Part shown: one piece after another, positions 39,144 through 47,735 of the stretch
How positions within the stretch are numbered: the stretch's first letter is position 1
Layout: the number at the start of each line of letters is the position of its first letter
Program-made: the position numbers and the translations under genes
NCBI GenBank assembly: GCA_000149225.2
Contig: CM000694.1
Span: forward strand, 1,365,623-1,429,622
Length of the DNA: 64,000 nt
From: Lachancea kluyveri NRRL Y-12651
Taxonomy: Eukaryota > Ascomycota > Saccharomycetes > Saccharomycetales > Saccharomycetaceae
Direction: 5' to 3'
The notes under the pieces: generated by a model
Seen by the model: the letters and a program-made list of their open reading frames with translations, nothing else
Told to the model about the DNA's origin: nothing
Database searches by the model: none

Positions 39144-40272
39144 GAAGTTTCAACTAGCTATATAGTTTGATTCTTTTTTATAATAACAATCACTCGGTGA
39201 TTTTTAATTCGGAATAATTGAGATTTTAATTTTCTGATTGGGCAATGAAGTTTACATTTCGAGGTTTTCACAATGGACGATAGAATAATTCAAAGGTCGA
39301 CGTTGGCCTTTCTCATTACATTGTGGCATGCCATCACTGTTTTGAGTGGGGTTGACTACCAATACTAATATCTAAAAAGAGAAAAAATCATTTCTTTTTT
39401 TTTTAAACAAAAAAAGCTAATTGTATTTTTATATACACATTTGGTGTTTATAGTTCGTTATATCAGGTTTTTTTTTTTTTTTGCTTCGTCATCATCTAGC
39501 TGGAACTTTTTTAATTTTTGTTGCTAGTGTTTTTCCTTTTTCCTTTCGCACAGGTTGCTCGAGGTGTCGAGAGAATGTACTCGGTTAACAAGGATCTCCG
39601 TTACATAAGAGAACAGAGACAAGGGGGAGGATTGCGACATAGATTCTGCAGCACTACAATACCGTTTGTCTAGACTATTCTTTACTTAAGCAATAGTCGT
39701 TGTCCGTCCTCTCTCTCTTTTACAAAGTTTTTGAACTTGCTGCATAGTTTCTACCGAGCAGAGCCTCCTTTAACTTTTCTATCCGTTCCTTTTTGGCCAG
39801 AGAGCAAAGGGGGTAACAGCTTGGTTTCATCTTTGGATGTCAAGCTGATGCGGAATTCCAAGGTCGTTAGTTTTATCCGCTCAAAGGCAACAGGAGCTTA
39901 TCTCCTTAGCAAATCACGGAAAAACTAAAAAAAAAAAAAAAAAAAAAAAAAAAGCGCAAGGCTGAAACCCAGAAATTGTCCAGCATTCTGTAAAAAAAGA
40001 CAACATGATATTCTCTTGCACGGGACACTACACTGACTTGGATAAATCTACCGATTGGAATGAGTCTCGGAAATGACACCGTCCGCAATGCACATCCCAG
40101 CGTAAGTGCTCAGGCTGGCTATAAACCTTGTATCCTAGACTGATAGAAAACGAAAAAAAAAAAAGCATAAATGTAGAATATCATCGATCAAAAGGGTCAT
40201 ATTAAACTTATCTACAAACCATAGCGTATTTAGCCAGCGTGATCACAGAATGGCACAAAACTTAAAATCTAC
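39144..40272. other. Convergent CCW12/AHP1 intergenic region
   Basis: A 1129-bp stretch at the 3' ends of two very highly expressed genes. It contains several poly(T) and poly(A) runs, the longest being A27 at 39927-39953. S. cerevisiae places the U6 gene and dubious frames between these two genes, as I recall, but no U6 sequence is present here. A 65-codon frame at about 39731 begins with TTG and has no recognisable similarity. I cannot assign anything in this stretch. Confidence 0.35.
39927..39953 (+). repeat. Poly(A) run of 27
   Basis: An uninterrupted A27 homopolymer between the CCW12 and AHP1 3' ends, the longest in the window. It could be a terminator or nucleosome-excluding element. 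It is also prone to sequencing length error. Confidence 0.85.
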
Positions 40273-40791
40273 TTACAAGTGCTTCAAAACGCTTTCGACG
40301 GAACTGACGGTAACGTCGGTAGCTGGCTTTTCTTCCTTGCCGGCATAGGTGATAGTACCATTGGAAACGATCAAGGCGTATCTGCCACACCATTTGGTAC
40401 CATCGTCTAGGTTCAATTCCAAACCTAGACTGGAAGTGAAGGCGCAACCAGAGTCGGTGGCAAACTTGATGTGCTTGGTGTCCTTGACACCCAAAGACTT
40501 GGCCCAAGCGTTGTTGGCAAATGGGTTGTCCACAGTCACAACAATGACTTGGTCAACACCCTTGGCGACCAAGTCGTCCAACTTTTGGATGTAATCTGGG
40601 ATGTGGCTGACGGAACAGGTTGGGGAGAAAGCAGCTGGAGCACCGGTGATGACAATGGTCTTACCTTCGAACTTGGATAGGTCCAATGGTTGAGGGAACT
40701 TGCAGGCTTCGGACTCGGAATCAGCTTGGTCGATAGCGATGTAAGAGAACTTGAATTCGGTTGGCAAAGATTTGTTAATTAGAGAAGACAT
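40273..40791 (-). CDS. AHP1: Thiol peroxiredoxin Ahp1 (alkyl hydroperoxide reductase)
   Basis: A 172-residue Prx5-type peroxiredoxin (S. cerevisiae 176) that reduces alkyl hydroperoxides with thioredoxin and is also a target of Urm1 attachment. The peroxidatic cysteine is Cys59 in AFSPTCS. The resolving-type Cys30 and a third Cys116 match Cys31 and Cys120 of the yeast protein. The end VTVSSVESVLKHL is almost unchanged. Codon bias is strong, in keeping with high expression. It is divergent from the BTB-protein gene over a 900-bp promoter that carries CRE and Cbf1 motifs. Confidence 0.98.
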   Translation of the reverse strand: MSSLINKSLPTEFKFSYIAIDQADSESEACKFPQPLDLSKFEGKTIVITGAPAAFSPTCSVSHIPDYIQKLDDLVAKGVDQVIVVTVDNPFANNAWAKSLGVKDTKHIKFATDSGCAFTSSLGLELNLDDGTKWCGRYALIVSNGTITYAGKEEKPATDVTVSSVESVLKHL

Positions 40792-41176
40792 TGTGTTTTG
40801 TTTTTTATTTTCCTATACTTTCTTTTTCCAAGAACAAAAAGAATCAATTGCAAATCATGATCCTTTCACAAGAAATTTACAGCTGCACGTTTCCCTTTTA
40901 TAAGTCATTATCCACCACCGTTGGTTGCCCACACTCAACGTATCCCTAAAAAGCCTGCACTTTGCTACTGTTGGTTGCTGGATTTTGACAACAGAGCTCT
41001 GTAGCAAAAACACATGTTGCCAAGAGAACCGGAATTGCAAAACCTAGAGAACCGGGCAGTCCAATCCTCACGGCACCCCTTCCAGCGACGTTCTACACAG
41101 GCTCCTTCTTTCGTCGTCGAGAAAACTGCAAACCGTTTGGAAAAAAAAACCATCAACTGATGGTTTCAAACGCCCC

Positions 41177-41184
41177 TGACGTCA
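41177..41184. promoter_or_regulatory. CRE palindrome
   Basis: TGACGTCA, the ATF/CREB palindrome bound in yeast by Sko1 and Aca1/Cst6, lies about 390 bp upstream of AHP1. Sko1 is the repressor/activator switched by Hog1, whose gene lies nearby in this window. Confidence 0.5.
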
Positions 41185-41239
41185 ATCAGGTTCACCAACA
41201 GAAATTTGTTCCTTTGCCTTCCATTGACAACGCCATGTG

Positions 41240-41247
41240 CACGTGAC
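41240..41247 (-). promoter_or_regulatory. Cbf1 octamer in the AHP1 promoter
   Basis: CACGTGAC is the reverse complement of GTCACGTG (RTCACRTG consensus). Cbf1 with Met4 controls sulfur and cadmium-response genes in S. cerevisiae. Confidence 0.4.
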
Positions 41248-41340
41248 CCGCCTCCACTGCAAAGAGGGCAGAGAGGTAAAGTTGGAGAAAAAAAAACGAC
41301 GGAGCCGCTCTCTCCGTTTCCCGCGGGCTGTGTATTAAAA

Positions 41341-41355
41341 CGCATCGCATCGCAT
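41341..41355 (+). repeat. CGCAT direct repeat
   Basis: Three CGCAT units in tandem followed by a partial CGC. A short simple repeat without an assigned role. Confidence 0.7.
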
Positions 41356-41514
41356 CGCGCCTCATGACAATATACGAACCGAACTGTGGCGGGTTTCGTA
41401 TTTTTTTTTTTTGTTTTTTACCCCGTTCGGCGGTCACGGGCGACGGAAAGCCCGGAAAGCTGCTCTTGTAGCCGACCATTTTTCTACTGCACCACACGGC
41501 GATACGTGCAAGAT

Positions 41515-41521
41515 TAGTAAT
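41515..41521 (+). promoter_or_regulatory. Yap-type site
   Basis: TTAGTAA, a Yap1-family consensus, lies 169-175 bp before the BTB-protein gene and about 725 bp from AHP1. Which gene it serves is not decided by sequence. Confidence 0.35.
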
Positions 41522-41689
41522 ATTCTATAGAGGCAGGGTTTCCAATGCGTTTTTATATAACTTATATCGTCAGTAGTCGTCCGATAGCGGACTTCAGTTG
41601 AGAAGCTTTATGCTGTAGTCCGGTAAAGAAAGACAAAGAGGCGAAAAGGATAATACCAACGTTTTCTCTTCGACACCATTGATACTCAT

Positions 41690-43180
41690 ATGTCGCTAGG
41701 CAGTTTCAGTTACCCATCTGCAGACGGACACTTCAGTCCGGAAGTCCCTCATATTCTACCTCATGAAAAGATGTACTTGGTCCAAATCGGCGATACGATG
41801 TTTAGCCTAAGTGGCGCTTCTCTGAGTTCTGATGCTCCAAGCTACTTCACAGAGTATTTTACGAAAAGAGAACGTGAGAGACACCAAGCCCACAGCCCTT
41901 CGGCCGCCAAAGCTTCTGACAGAAAGGACATTTTGTACATCGACCGTTCTCCCGAAATATTCCGTCTCATCTACAGCCATCTGCAAGGTTATTTCATCAA
42001 CATCAAGGATGAAGTGGAGTACACCATGCTGTTTGCAGACGCTATCTACTACAACTTGCCCCGCTTGCGTGCTCTGTTGAGGGACTCGGATCACTACTAC
42101 TCCTGTATAGGCGGCCAGTCCTTTAAGATTCCAAAGAGCCTGTTTAATAGGAAAGGTGATTCTCTAAACTACTTCGAGGTCACCACGACCGCTCTGTACG
42201 CGGGCATCGAAGACTGCTTGATCAGACAGAAAATGATCCGTCCTCCTCCCCAGTCTCCTCCGTATGTTGCGAGATGTCCAGAGCTTTTCAAAGACATTCT
42301 TGCTCTGCTGAGCGGCGTATCTTTGGAGTTAGATGACAAGAGAAGAGAGTCTTTGGTCAAGGAATGCCGCTATTACCGACTGCTGGCCTTGGAGCAAAGG
42401 CTGTTGAAGTGTGTCACAAGATTCAACCCAATCTGTCAGAACGAAGAGATTGTGATGAAATTCGACGATTTGAAGAAAGTCGGCGTTGGCCTGGTGACCT
42501 CATTGGATGCTTCTAGGATCGAGAGTTCGATGGAGGACCAGTGTCCTAGATCACCACTGGATGACCAAGACGATAATCCTACTTCTACTACCGCAGAGGA
42601 AGATGAGGAGGAGAACTACGGCCCACCGTGTAAAAAGCCAAAGTTTTGTGGCGCGTCAAATTGGATCATGACCACGTACAAGAGACCCTTCATCGACAGC
42701 TATGCCCGTGAACTGGTGTTCCAGGTCGATTCCATGCAATGTATCCTTTTCTTCAACAAGCGTGAAAAGACCATTCACGTCAACTTCAAAGATCAACTGG
42801 GCCAGCAATTTGAAAATGTCTTCAAAAAACTTTTGAGGGACTGTGGCGTGGATTTGGGGAAGTTTGTCAAAGAAGGTGATGATTTTACGAAGGGAGCTTC
42901 TCGCAATGTGATCATACCTGCATGCGTGGCAATCTGTGATTTTCGTGTCAACGGCATCAAAGCAAACAACATCTGTTCTCTATTAGAAGATAACAAGTTG
43001 ACAGAACGGGTCCCAAATTTCAAAAGAGGTGGCCACGACCTTGTACCTGGTTTGAAACTTTACCTATCCAAATCTCTATGGCGACTAGGCGTTAAGAACG
43101 GTGAAATAATGTTAATTGCATTGAGGGCTGAGTGTATCAGCGGTATTAAGGAGTATAACAAGACACTTGAATTCTTGTAG
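41690..43180 (+). CDS. YLR108C: BTB/POZ-like protein (YLR108C/YDR132C family)
   Basis: A 496-residue protein corresponding to the S. cerevisiae sister pair YLR108C and YDR132C, whose function is unknown. Two BTB/T1-like units are visible. The first starts near MYLVQIGDTMFSLSGASL (about 28-45) and includes YIDRSPEIFRLIYSHLQGYF. The second is near YSCIGGQSFKIPKSLF (about 144-159). An acidic low-complexity stretch (about 290-310, EEDEEEN) separates these from a C-terminal globular part with VFQVDSMQCILFFNKREKTIHV. The family resembles tetramerisation domains found in ubiquitin-ligase adaptors, so an adaptor role is possible but only inferred. Confidence 0.9.
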   Translation: MSLGSFSYPSADGHFSPEVPHILPHEKMYLVQIGDTMFSLSGASLSSDAPSYFTEYFTKRERERHQAHSPSAAKASDRKDILYIDRSPEIFRLIYSHLQGYFINIKDEVEYTMLFADAIYYNLPRLRALLRDSDHYYSCIGGQSFKIPKSLFNRKGDSLNYFEVTTTALYAGIEDCLIRQKMIRPPPQSPPYVARCPELFKDILALLSGVSLELDDKRRESLVKECRYYRLLALEQRLLKCVTRFNPICQNEEIVMKFDDLKKVGVGLVTSLDASRIESSMEDQCPRSPLDDQDDNPTSTTAEEDEEENYGPPCKKPKFCGASNWIMTTYKRPFIDSYARELVFQVDSMQCILFFNKREKTIHVNFKDQLGQQFENVFKKLLRDCGVDLGKFVKEGDDFTKGASRNVIIPACVAICDFRVNGIKANNICSLLEDNKLTERVPNFKRGGHDLVPGLKLYLSKSLWRLGVKNGEIMLIALRAECISGIKEYNKTLEFL

Positions 43181-43533
43181 TTGGCTGTTCTTTCCCCCCC
43201 CTCTCTCTCTCTTTCCTTTTGGTTTTCAGTGGTTTACCGTCTATTTGATTTTATTTTCCTCTCTCTCCATTGCTTCTCCCCTTCCGTTTCTCTTTAAATC
43301 TAAATCTGCTCTTGTTTTCTATTTTTCTAACTAAATTGTGTAATATTATCCCAGAAGTTATCATTCGTATTATTTATTATACTTGTTTCTGCAGATAAAT
43401 GCTTCGTTCAAATTTCGAACGCAGAAACACAGAATAGAGAGAACACAGAATACTACTGGTCATTTACTCTGTTGTAGGGAAGTGAAGATGTTCAATAGAT
43501 CTTGGGTACCGACTGTTCCAGCGTTGTGCAAAA
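43181..43533. other. 3' flank of the BTB-protein gene and of U6
   Basis: A pyrimidine-rich terminator zone (C8 then CT repeats, about 43193-43215) ends the BTB-protein gene. The rest lies downstream of U6 on the minus strand and contains its extragenic B block. A 68-codon frame at 43383-43589 runs across the U6 gene and is not a gene. Confidence 0.5.
43412..43422 (-). promoter_or_regulatory. Extragenic B block of the U6 gene
   Basis: On the minus strand GCGTTCGAAAT resembles the TFIIIC B-block consensus GGTTCGANTCC. It starts at about +225 from the U6 5' end and over 110 bp past its terminator, close to the position (about +234) of the required downstream B block of S. cerevisiae SNR6. Confidence 0.6.
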
Positions 43534-43646
43534 AAAATGAAGTAAATCTCTTTGTAAAACGGTTCATCCTTATGCAGGGGAACTGCTGATCATCTCTGTA
43601 TTGTTTCAAATTGACCAAATGTCCAAAACACCGAAATGTCTTGGAC
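43534..43646 (-). ncRNA. SNR6: U6 spliceosomal snRNA
   Basis: The catalytic-centre snRNA of the spliceosome. From ACATTTGGTCAATTTGAAAC through the ACAGAGA box, AGC triad and CCTGCATAAGGATGAACC to ACAAAGAGATTTA the sequence is identical to S. cerevisiae U6 as I know it. The 5' stem is different in sequence but keeps 10 bp: GTCCAAGACA pairs with TGTTTTGGAC around a 6-nt loop. Length is about 113 nt (112 in S. cerevisiae). It ends in a run of eight T, a Pol III terminator. A TATA element lies 23-31 bp upstream and a B block lies downstream, so promoter architecture also matches. No intron is present. Confidence 0.98.
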
Positions 43647-43668
43647 CTTGGAAAAAAGAGAAAAATAC

Positions 43669-43677
43669 ATATATATA
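43669..43677 (-). promoter_or_regulatory. TATA box of the U6 gene
   Basis: TATATATAT on the minus strand, at -31 to -23 from the predicted U6 start, as in S. cerevisiae SNR6, where it directs TFIIIB placement. Confidence 0.8.
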
Positions 43678-43688
43678 GAACCTACACG

Positions 43689-43696
43689 ATCACGTG
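43689..43696 (+). promoter_or_regulatory. Cbf1 octamer upstream of U6
   Basis: ATCACGTG (RTCACRTG) lies just upstream of the U6 TATA box and about 105 bp from the divergent F-box gene. It could serve either gene. Confidence 0.4.
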
Positions 43697-43800
43697 AGAA
43701 AAAGTTCTCTTGCTGTCATGCTTCATAATCTTAGTCATCGTAGTAAAACTTTCAACCCCATGTAGTGATGCTCTAGGCATGCCAATAGTATACCAGTCAT

Positions 43801-45393
43801 ATGTTAGATAGTCTGCCGGTTGAGGTTATCGAGAAAGTCGTTTCTCATCTTCCACAACGGGATAGAGTTTCACTGGTTTTAGTGTGCAAGCCCTTATACC
43901 ATAAGGTTGTCCCATCCTTGTATCGGAACCTATATTTAAACGTGAAACCATATTGTCACAGTGATTTAGATCCAACCTTGGGAAACTTCTGGTCCGTATT
44001 GTACTATTCCCATAAAAACGAACATAAAGCAGATGAAAAATTTGAGTGCTTAGTTAGATCTTTAGAAGAATCGCCGCACATTTGTTCACTGGTTAGAAGA
44101 ATCCATTGCACCTGGCATTTAAAAAAGGAAACGTTGTACAAGTTGGCTGATATCATTACAAAAAATGGTATTAACGTGACCCATTTCGAAAATTTTTTGC
44201 AAATGGATATAGCAGATCGAATTTCAAAGATAGGTGGCCAACTCACGTCTTTAGACCTGCCACCTCCAAGAATTCTACCTGCAGATCACATTCAGATATC
44301 ATATTTGGAGAAGCTCAAAAAACTCACAGACGCTTATAATATGCAAAATGTCACCAGCTTGACGATATACATTGACCCAACCTACTTTTTCCCCAATCAT
44401 CATCCTTTGAAACACAAGTTACGTATAAAAAACCTCTGCTTAAGCCTGAGAGGAGACGGGTACACACCAGACGCATTCCCTCTCAATAGATTAAAGTACT
44501 CTGACATATTTGATACAGAATACCTGGAACAACTTTCAATTCTATCCTGGTACGAAGATGAGCAAGTGGACCTTTACGAGACATTCCATTTGTACGAACT
44601 ACTCGAATTTACCAACATCAAAGAATTTAGCCTATTGTCACTCTTTCCGAACGATCATTTTTTAGTACAGTGTATTAAAAAATTCCACGCATTAGAAAGG
44701 TTGAAACTGGACTACATGTTCGACCACCCAATTTCTAAGGATGTCATTGATATAATGGCCCGTTCTCCTTGTGCTGCCACACTCCAATATTTGGATGTCA
44801 GATTAGAAGAACTAGATCCATACATCGTCACTATTTACCAGGATGAAGTCTCGTACTTTGAGTTAAATCAGGTTTGTAAATGCGAATTTTGCAAACAAGT
44901 TTTTCGGGATATTGTTTTCAAGAAATATTTTCCTAACCAGTCGTCCTTGGCCATTAACTCTTTTGAAGACGTCAAGTCCAGGCATGTTCTAATACAACTA
45001 TTTAGATTGTATCCTATAATTCCCTATGCCCAGTTTGTTGACAAATCTCCGGGTATTGCGTTCAGAGCTAGGGAATTGGAAGCCTTTGTCATGAAGACTA
45101 ATGAGCTTCTCAACAGTAAGTTTTTGTTTTATTCTTATGAAAAGGATGAAAATCCGATAACTGCACAGAACATAATAGATGTCTATCATGCCCATTTACA
45201 TTCCATGAGACGTACTTTCGACTTTTTCCTTCGAAGATTTCACAGCTTGAAATTCTTAACTGTAAACGAAGTACCGACCATGGTTATGAACACAACTGAC
45301 GGACAAAAACACAATATACCGGTATTTTACAATTGCAACTATAAAAGCAATCAGGTTTATGAGGTGGTCAACGATGAATCCTTATTCGACTAG
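43801..45393 (+). CDS. YDR131C: F-box protein (YDR131C type)
   Basis: A 530-residue protein whose N-terminus LPVEVIEKVVSHLPQRDRVSLVLVCKPLYHKVVPSLYRNLYL (4-45) is a clear F-box for Skp1. It matches S. cerevisiae YDR131C (556 residues), an SCF subunit of unknown target. The remainder is leucine-rich and probably a degenerate repeat fold. A possible zinc pair CKCEFC lies at about residues 359-364. Position agrees: BTB gene (YDR132C) to the left, FIN1 (YDR130C) to the right. The start is divergent from U6 with about 155 bp between them. Confidence 0.9.
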   Translation: MLDSLPVEVIEKVVSHLPQRDRVSLVLVCKPLYHKVVPSLYRNLYLNVKPYCHSDLDPTLGNFWSVLYYSHKNEHKADEKFECLVRSLEESPHICSLVRRIHCTWHLKKETLYKLADIITKNGINVTHFENFLQMDIADRISKIGGQLTSLDLPPPRILPADHIQISYLEKLKKLTDAYNMQNVTSLTIYIDPTYFFPNHHPLKHKLRIKNLCLSLRGDGYTPDAFPLNRLKYSDIFDTEYLEQLSILSWYEDEQVDLYETFHLYELLEFTNIKEFSLLSLFPNDHFLVQCIKKFHALERLKLDYMFDHPISKDVIDIMARSPCAATLQYLDVRLEELDPYIVTIYQDEVSYFELNQVCKCEFCKQVFRDIVFKKYFPNQSSLAINSFEDVKSRHVLIQLFRLYPIIPYAQFVDKSPGIAFRARELEAFVMKTNELLNSKFLFYSYEKDENPITAQNIIDVYHAHLHSMRRTFDFFLRRFHSLKFLTVNEVPTMVMNTTDGQKHNIPVFYNCNYKSNQVYEVVNDESLFD

Positions 45394-45540
45394 TTTCCTG
45401 TGTTGGTTATCAACCAAACAACCCCTCGTAAATACTGATATATACCCTCGAAAATGGTTTCAGATATTTTTTTGAAAAGTGTAAACAAAAACATCAGCTT
45501 TCTCTACCTCAAGCTGATCCAACACAAGACAGAAACATCG

Positions 45541-46380
45541 ATGAATTACAACTCCCCAAGCAAGAGGTTAACTACTGCACTATATGACATTACCAATAAT
45601 ATGCAGGACTCCCCAAACAGCAATGTTTTCAAAAGGCTGAGCACATCACCTGCTAAAAAATATCCTAAGGATTTGAGAAAGCCTGCTTTAAGGCTATCAC
45701 CTAAGAAGGGCAGATCTCCATCTAAAGAGATTAATGAGTCCAGCGGGAGACCGTTTAAAGAGACTTTCCAAACCACCCCAAAAAGGCTATTATCTCCAGA
45801 TTCTTTGAAAGGCTACATCCCCCAAATCACACAAAGCGTAGACAGGGCCAGTTTCAGACCAAGTAGCCCCACAAGAATTACCGATATAGTCTTTCAAACC
45901 TCTCCAACAAAGAACACTTTTAGCAGCACAACCACAATTGGTGGCGATGGTACTTTAAGTAGAATAAGAACAAGGTTCGGTGGTGGCATAAGGTCCCCCC
46001 AGAGATCTCACGAACAGCAGGGGCGTACAACTGTGAGCCCTTTGAAAAGCAGGGTGCAGCAAAATTTGATACAAAAGTTACATGAGGATGCGTTAAAGAG
46101 TCAAATACCCACTGCAGAAAGTTTTGAGAGCGCAACAAAGGAGAACACGCGGTTAAACTCAATTAGGGCCACTAGTGGATCCCAGTTCAAAATTAACAAA
46201 CCGCAAAGCTTGATGAGGAGGAAAAAAGTCAAATTTGAAATACCAGAAGAGGAACATATAAAGCGCGAACTACAAGGTATTAAGAAACTATTGCTTGAGC
46301 TAGTCCAGCGCCAAGACCAGCTTGAATCGAGATTATACACTCTTGAGCATGGAAAAATCAAAGAAGAGGATGAAACATGA
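45541..46380 (+). CDS. FIN1: Spindle-associated intermediate-filament protein Fin1
   Basis: Fin1 (YDR130C) binds spindle microtubules in anaphase and recruits the PP1 phosphatase Glc7. The 279-residue protein (291 in S. cerevisiae) is basic, with many Cdk sites (SPTR, SPTK, TPKR, SPAK). The conserved GGDGTLSRIRTRFGGG lies near residues 130-145. An RVxF-like Glc7 docking motif KVKF is at about 230. The C-terminus is a coiled coil (KRELQGIKKLLLELVQRQ). The frame extends 29 codons upstream to 45454, but those residues are unlike Fin1, and the ATG at 45541 gives the family-like start. It is convergent with REX3, with stops 26 bp apart. Confidence 0.92.
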   Translation: MNYNSPSKRLTTALYDITNNMQDSPNSNVFKRLSTSPAKKYPKDLRKPALRLSPKKGRSPSKEINESSGRPFKETFQTTPKRLLSPDSLKGYIPQITQSVDRASFRPSSPTRITDIVFQTSPTKNTFSSTTTIGGDGTLSRIRTRFGGGIRSPQRSHEQQGRTTVSPLKSRVQQNLIQKLHEDALKSQIPTAESFESATKENTRLNSIRATSGSQFKINKPQSLMRRKKVKFEIPEEEHIKRELQGIKKLLLELVQRQDQLESRLYTLEHGKIKEEDET

Positions 46381-46406
46381 ATTTCGCGTTCTCGAAAAGG
46401 ATTTCT

Positions 46407-47591
46407 TTAAATCCACTCCTTGTGGTCTAACGGAATTCCTAACTTAACTTTTACCACATCCATTGAGGCAATCGCATCTTCAGAACTATCATGCTCGCCA
46501 GATTGGATCCGTCTACTAAGCTCTTGAAATGCCAAATTCTTCAACGAGGATTTGAATTTTCCATGCGGATAAAGAATCGCAGTGTCGATGATTTTATCAT
46601 GTATAATTCTTAAAACGTTCAAATCGTTTTCTAGGCCGTGGCCTATAAGTATGCTGTTTTTGTTTATCAATGATTTGCCCAAAAACTTGGGTAACGCTTG
46701 CGAGAAAGTTAGTGTTTTATCCTTATCAATCATATGAACACCACTAAATTCTGTGTTCAGATCGATGATTTCTCCGAAAGGTTGGATAACCTCATCGAAT
46801 AGGATACTGTTTGTAAAGAAATCAACAACAGTCAACCTAATCATCTCATACCCCAAGGAAGTATACCCCATCTCACAATCCAAAGCTAAAACGTTTTCGT
46901 CGCCTTCAACATTACTAGTCTTTTTGAACGCAGATATTTGAGACATTTCATGAAATGTTTCAGACCTGTAGACATGATAATCCAAAGTCTTACAGCCTAG
47001 TGCCATAAAAGATGGCGAACCGGTACTCTCACCACAGCAAGGAAACTCCTCTGTTTTAGTTTCTCTGTTGTAGCGCTTTTTTTGCAGGTGATAACGACAC
47101 ATGGTTTTCTCCATTATTTCATCTTTTTTGAACTTTGTGCTACAACGGTGACACGAAATATAGAGACATGAGGAAACACTTTCTTCGGGACTCATTGCAT
47201 AGAGTTTGGTGATATAGCCGTTTTGTACTAGCAAGTCTTCTGCCAGCAACATCTCTTTTAGCTTTTTAATAACATCTGCTTTTTTAGATAAAACTGTCGT
47301 TGTTCCTTGGCCCCCACGTACCCTTCTCCTTAGACCGTCATTCTTCAGTTTGGTTAAGTCGCCATTAGTTTTCACTAAATCCCTTAGTAAAACGCTCACG
47401 TTAAATCTATAGCTTTGTTTAGATGCACTTTTTGTAGCTATCGAGGCTTCCAATTCAACAGCTTTTTTTTCTACACTAACAGAATCTCCATTAAATTTCT
47501 GTAAAACTTCGAGAATCCTTTGGAGAATCTTGTATCGATCCTGGTAAGGCGCAGGCTGCGTCTTAAGGTCAATCGGTCTCAACATAGCCAT
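46407..47591 (-). CDS. REX3: RNA 3'-5' exonuclease Rex3
   Basis: A DEDDh-family exonuclease that trims the RNA subunit of RNase MRP and other stable RNAs, ortholog of YLR107W (404 residues; 394 here). Exo I is ALDCEMGY with Asp238 and Glu240. Exo II is GHGLENDL. Exo III lies near the C-terminus with the His-Asp pair in GEHDSSEDA. Upstream is a cysteine/histidine cluster (CHRC at 147-150, CRYH at 165-168, CC at 185-186) that probably binds zinc. It shares a 215-bp divergent promoter with MDN1 that contains ribosome-biogenesis elements. Confidence 0.95.
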   Translation of the reverse strand: MAMLRPIDLKTQPAPYQDRYKILQRILEVLQKFNGDSVSVEKKAVELEASIATKSASKQSYRFNVSVLLRDLVKTNGDLTKLKNDGLRRRVRGGQGTTTVLSKKADVIKKLKEMLLAEDLLVQNGYITKLYAMSPEESVSSCLYISCHRCSTKFKKDEIMEKTMCRYHLQKKRYNRETKTEEFPCCGESTGSPSFMALGCKTLDYHVYRSETFHEMSQISAFKKTSNVEGDENVLALDCEMGYTSLGYEMIRLTVVDFFTNSILFDEVIQPFGEIIDLNTEFSGVHMIDKDKTLTFSQALPKFLGKSLINKNSILIGHGLENDLNVLRIIHDKIIDTAILYPHGKFKSSLKNLAFQELSRRIQSGEHDSSEDAIASMDVVKVKLGIPLDHKEWI

Positions 47592-47718
47592 TTCCTTCTG
47601 TATCTATCGTTATTTGGACTCGATCAGGATGAGTTCAATGCATGTTTTTTAACGTTTACATAGCACTGTGACGTTTTTGCGACACTGTATACCGTTTCTT
47701 TTTTCTCCCCAAGCGGTT

Positions 47719-47730
47719 TGAAAAATTTTT
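47719..47730 (+). promoter_or_regulatory. RRPE element
   Basis: TGAAAAATTTTT, the ribosomal RNA processing element bound by Stb3 in S. cerevisiae, lies about 77 bp before MDN1 and next to a PAC element. Confidence 0.75.
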
Positions 47731-47735
47731 GGGAT

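Larger units (their letters stand above)
40792..41689. promoter_or_regulatory. Divergent promoter of AHP1 and the BTB-protein gene
   Basis: An 898-bp stretch holding a CRE (41177-41184), a Cbf1 site (41240-41247), a CGCAT direct repeat (41341-41355) and a Yap-type TTAGTAA (41515-41521). No RNA gene is evident. Confidence 0.45.

Noticed and set aside
39731-39928. 65-codon frame between CCW12 and AHP1
   Set aside because: It starts with TTG and not ATG, is unlike any protein I know and ends just before the A27 run.
43383-43589. 68-codon plus-strand frame
   Set aside because: It runs antisense through the U6 snRNA gene and its B block, which explain the sequence better.
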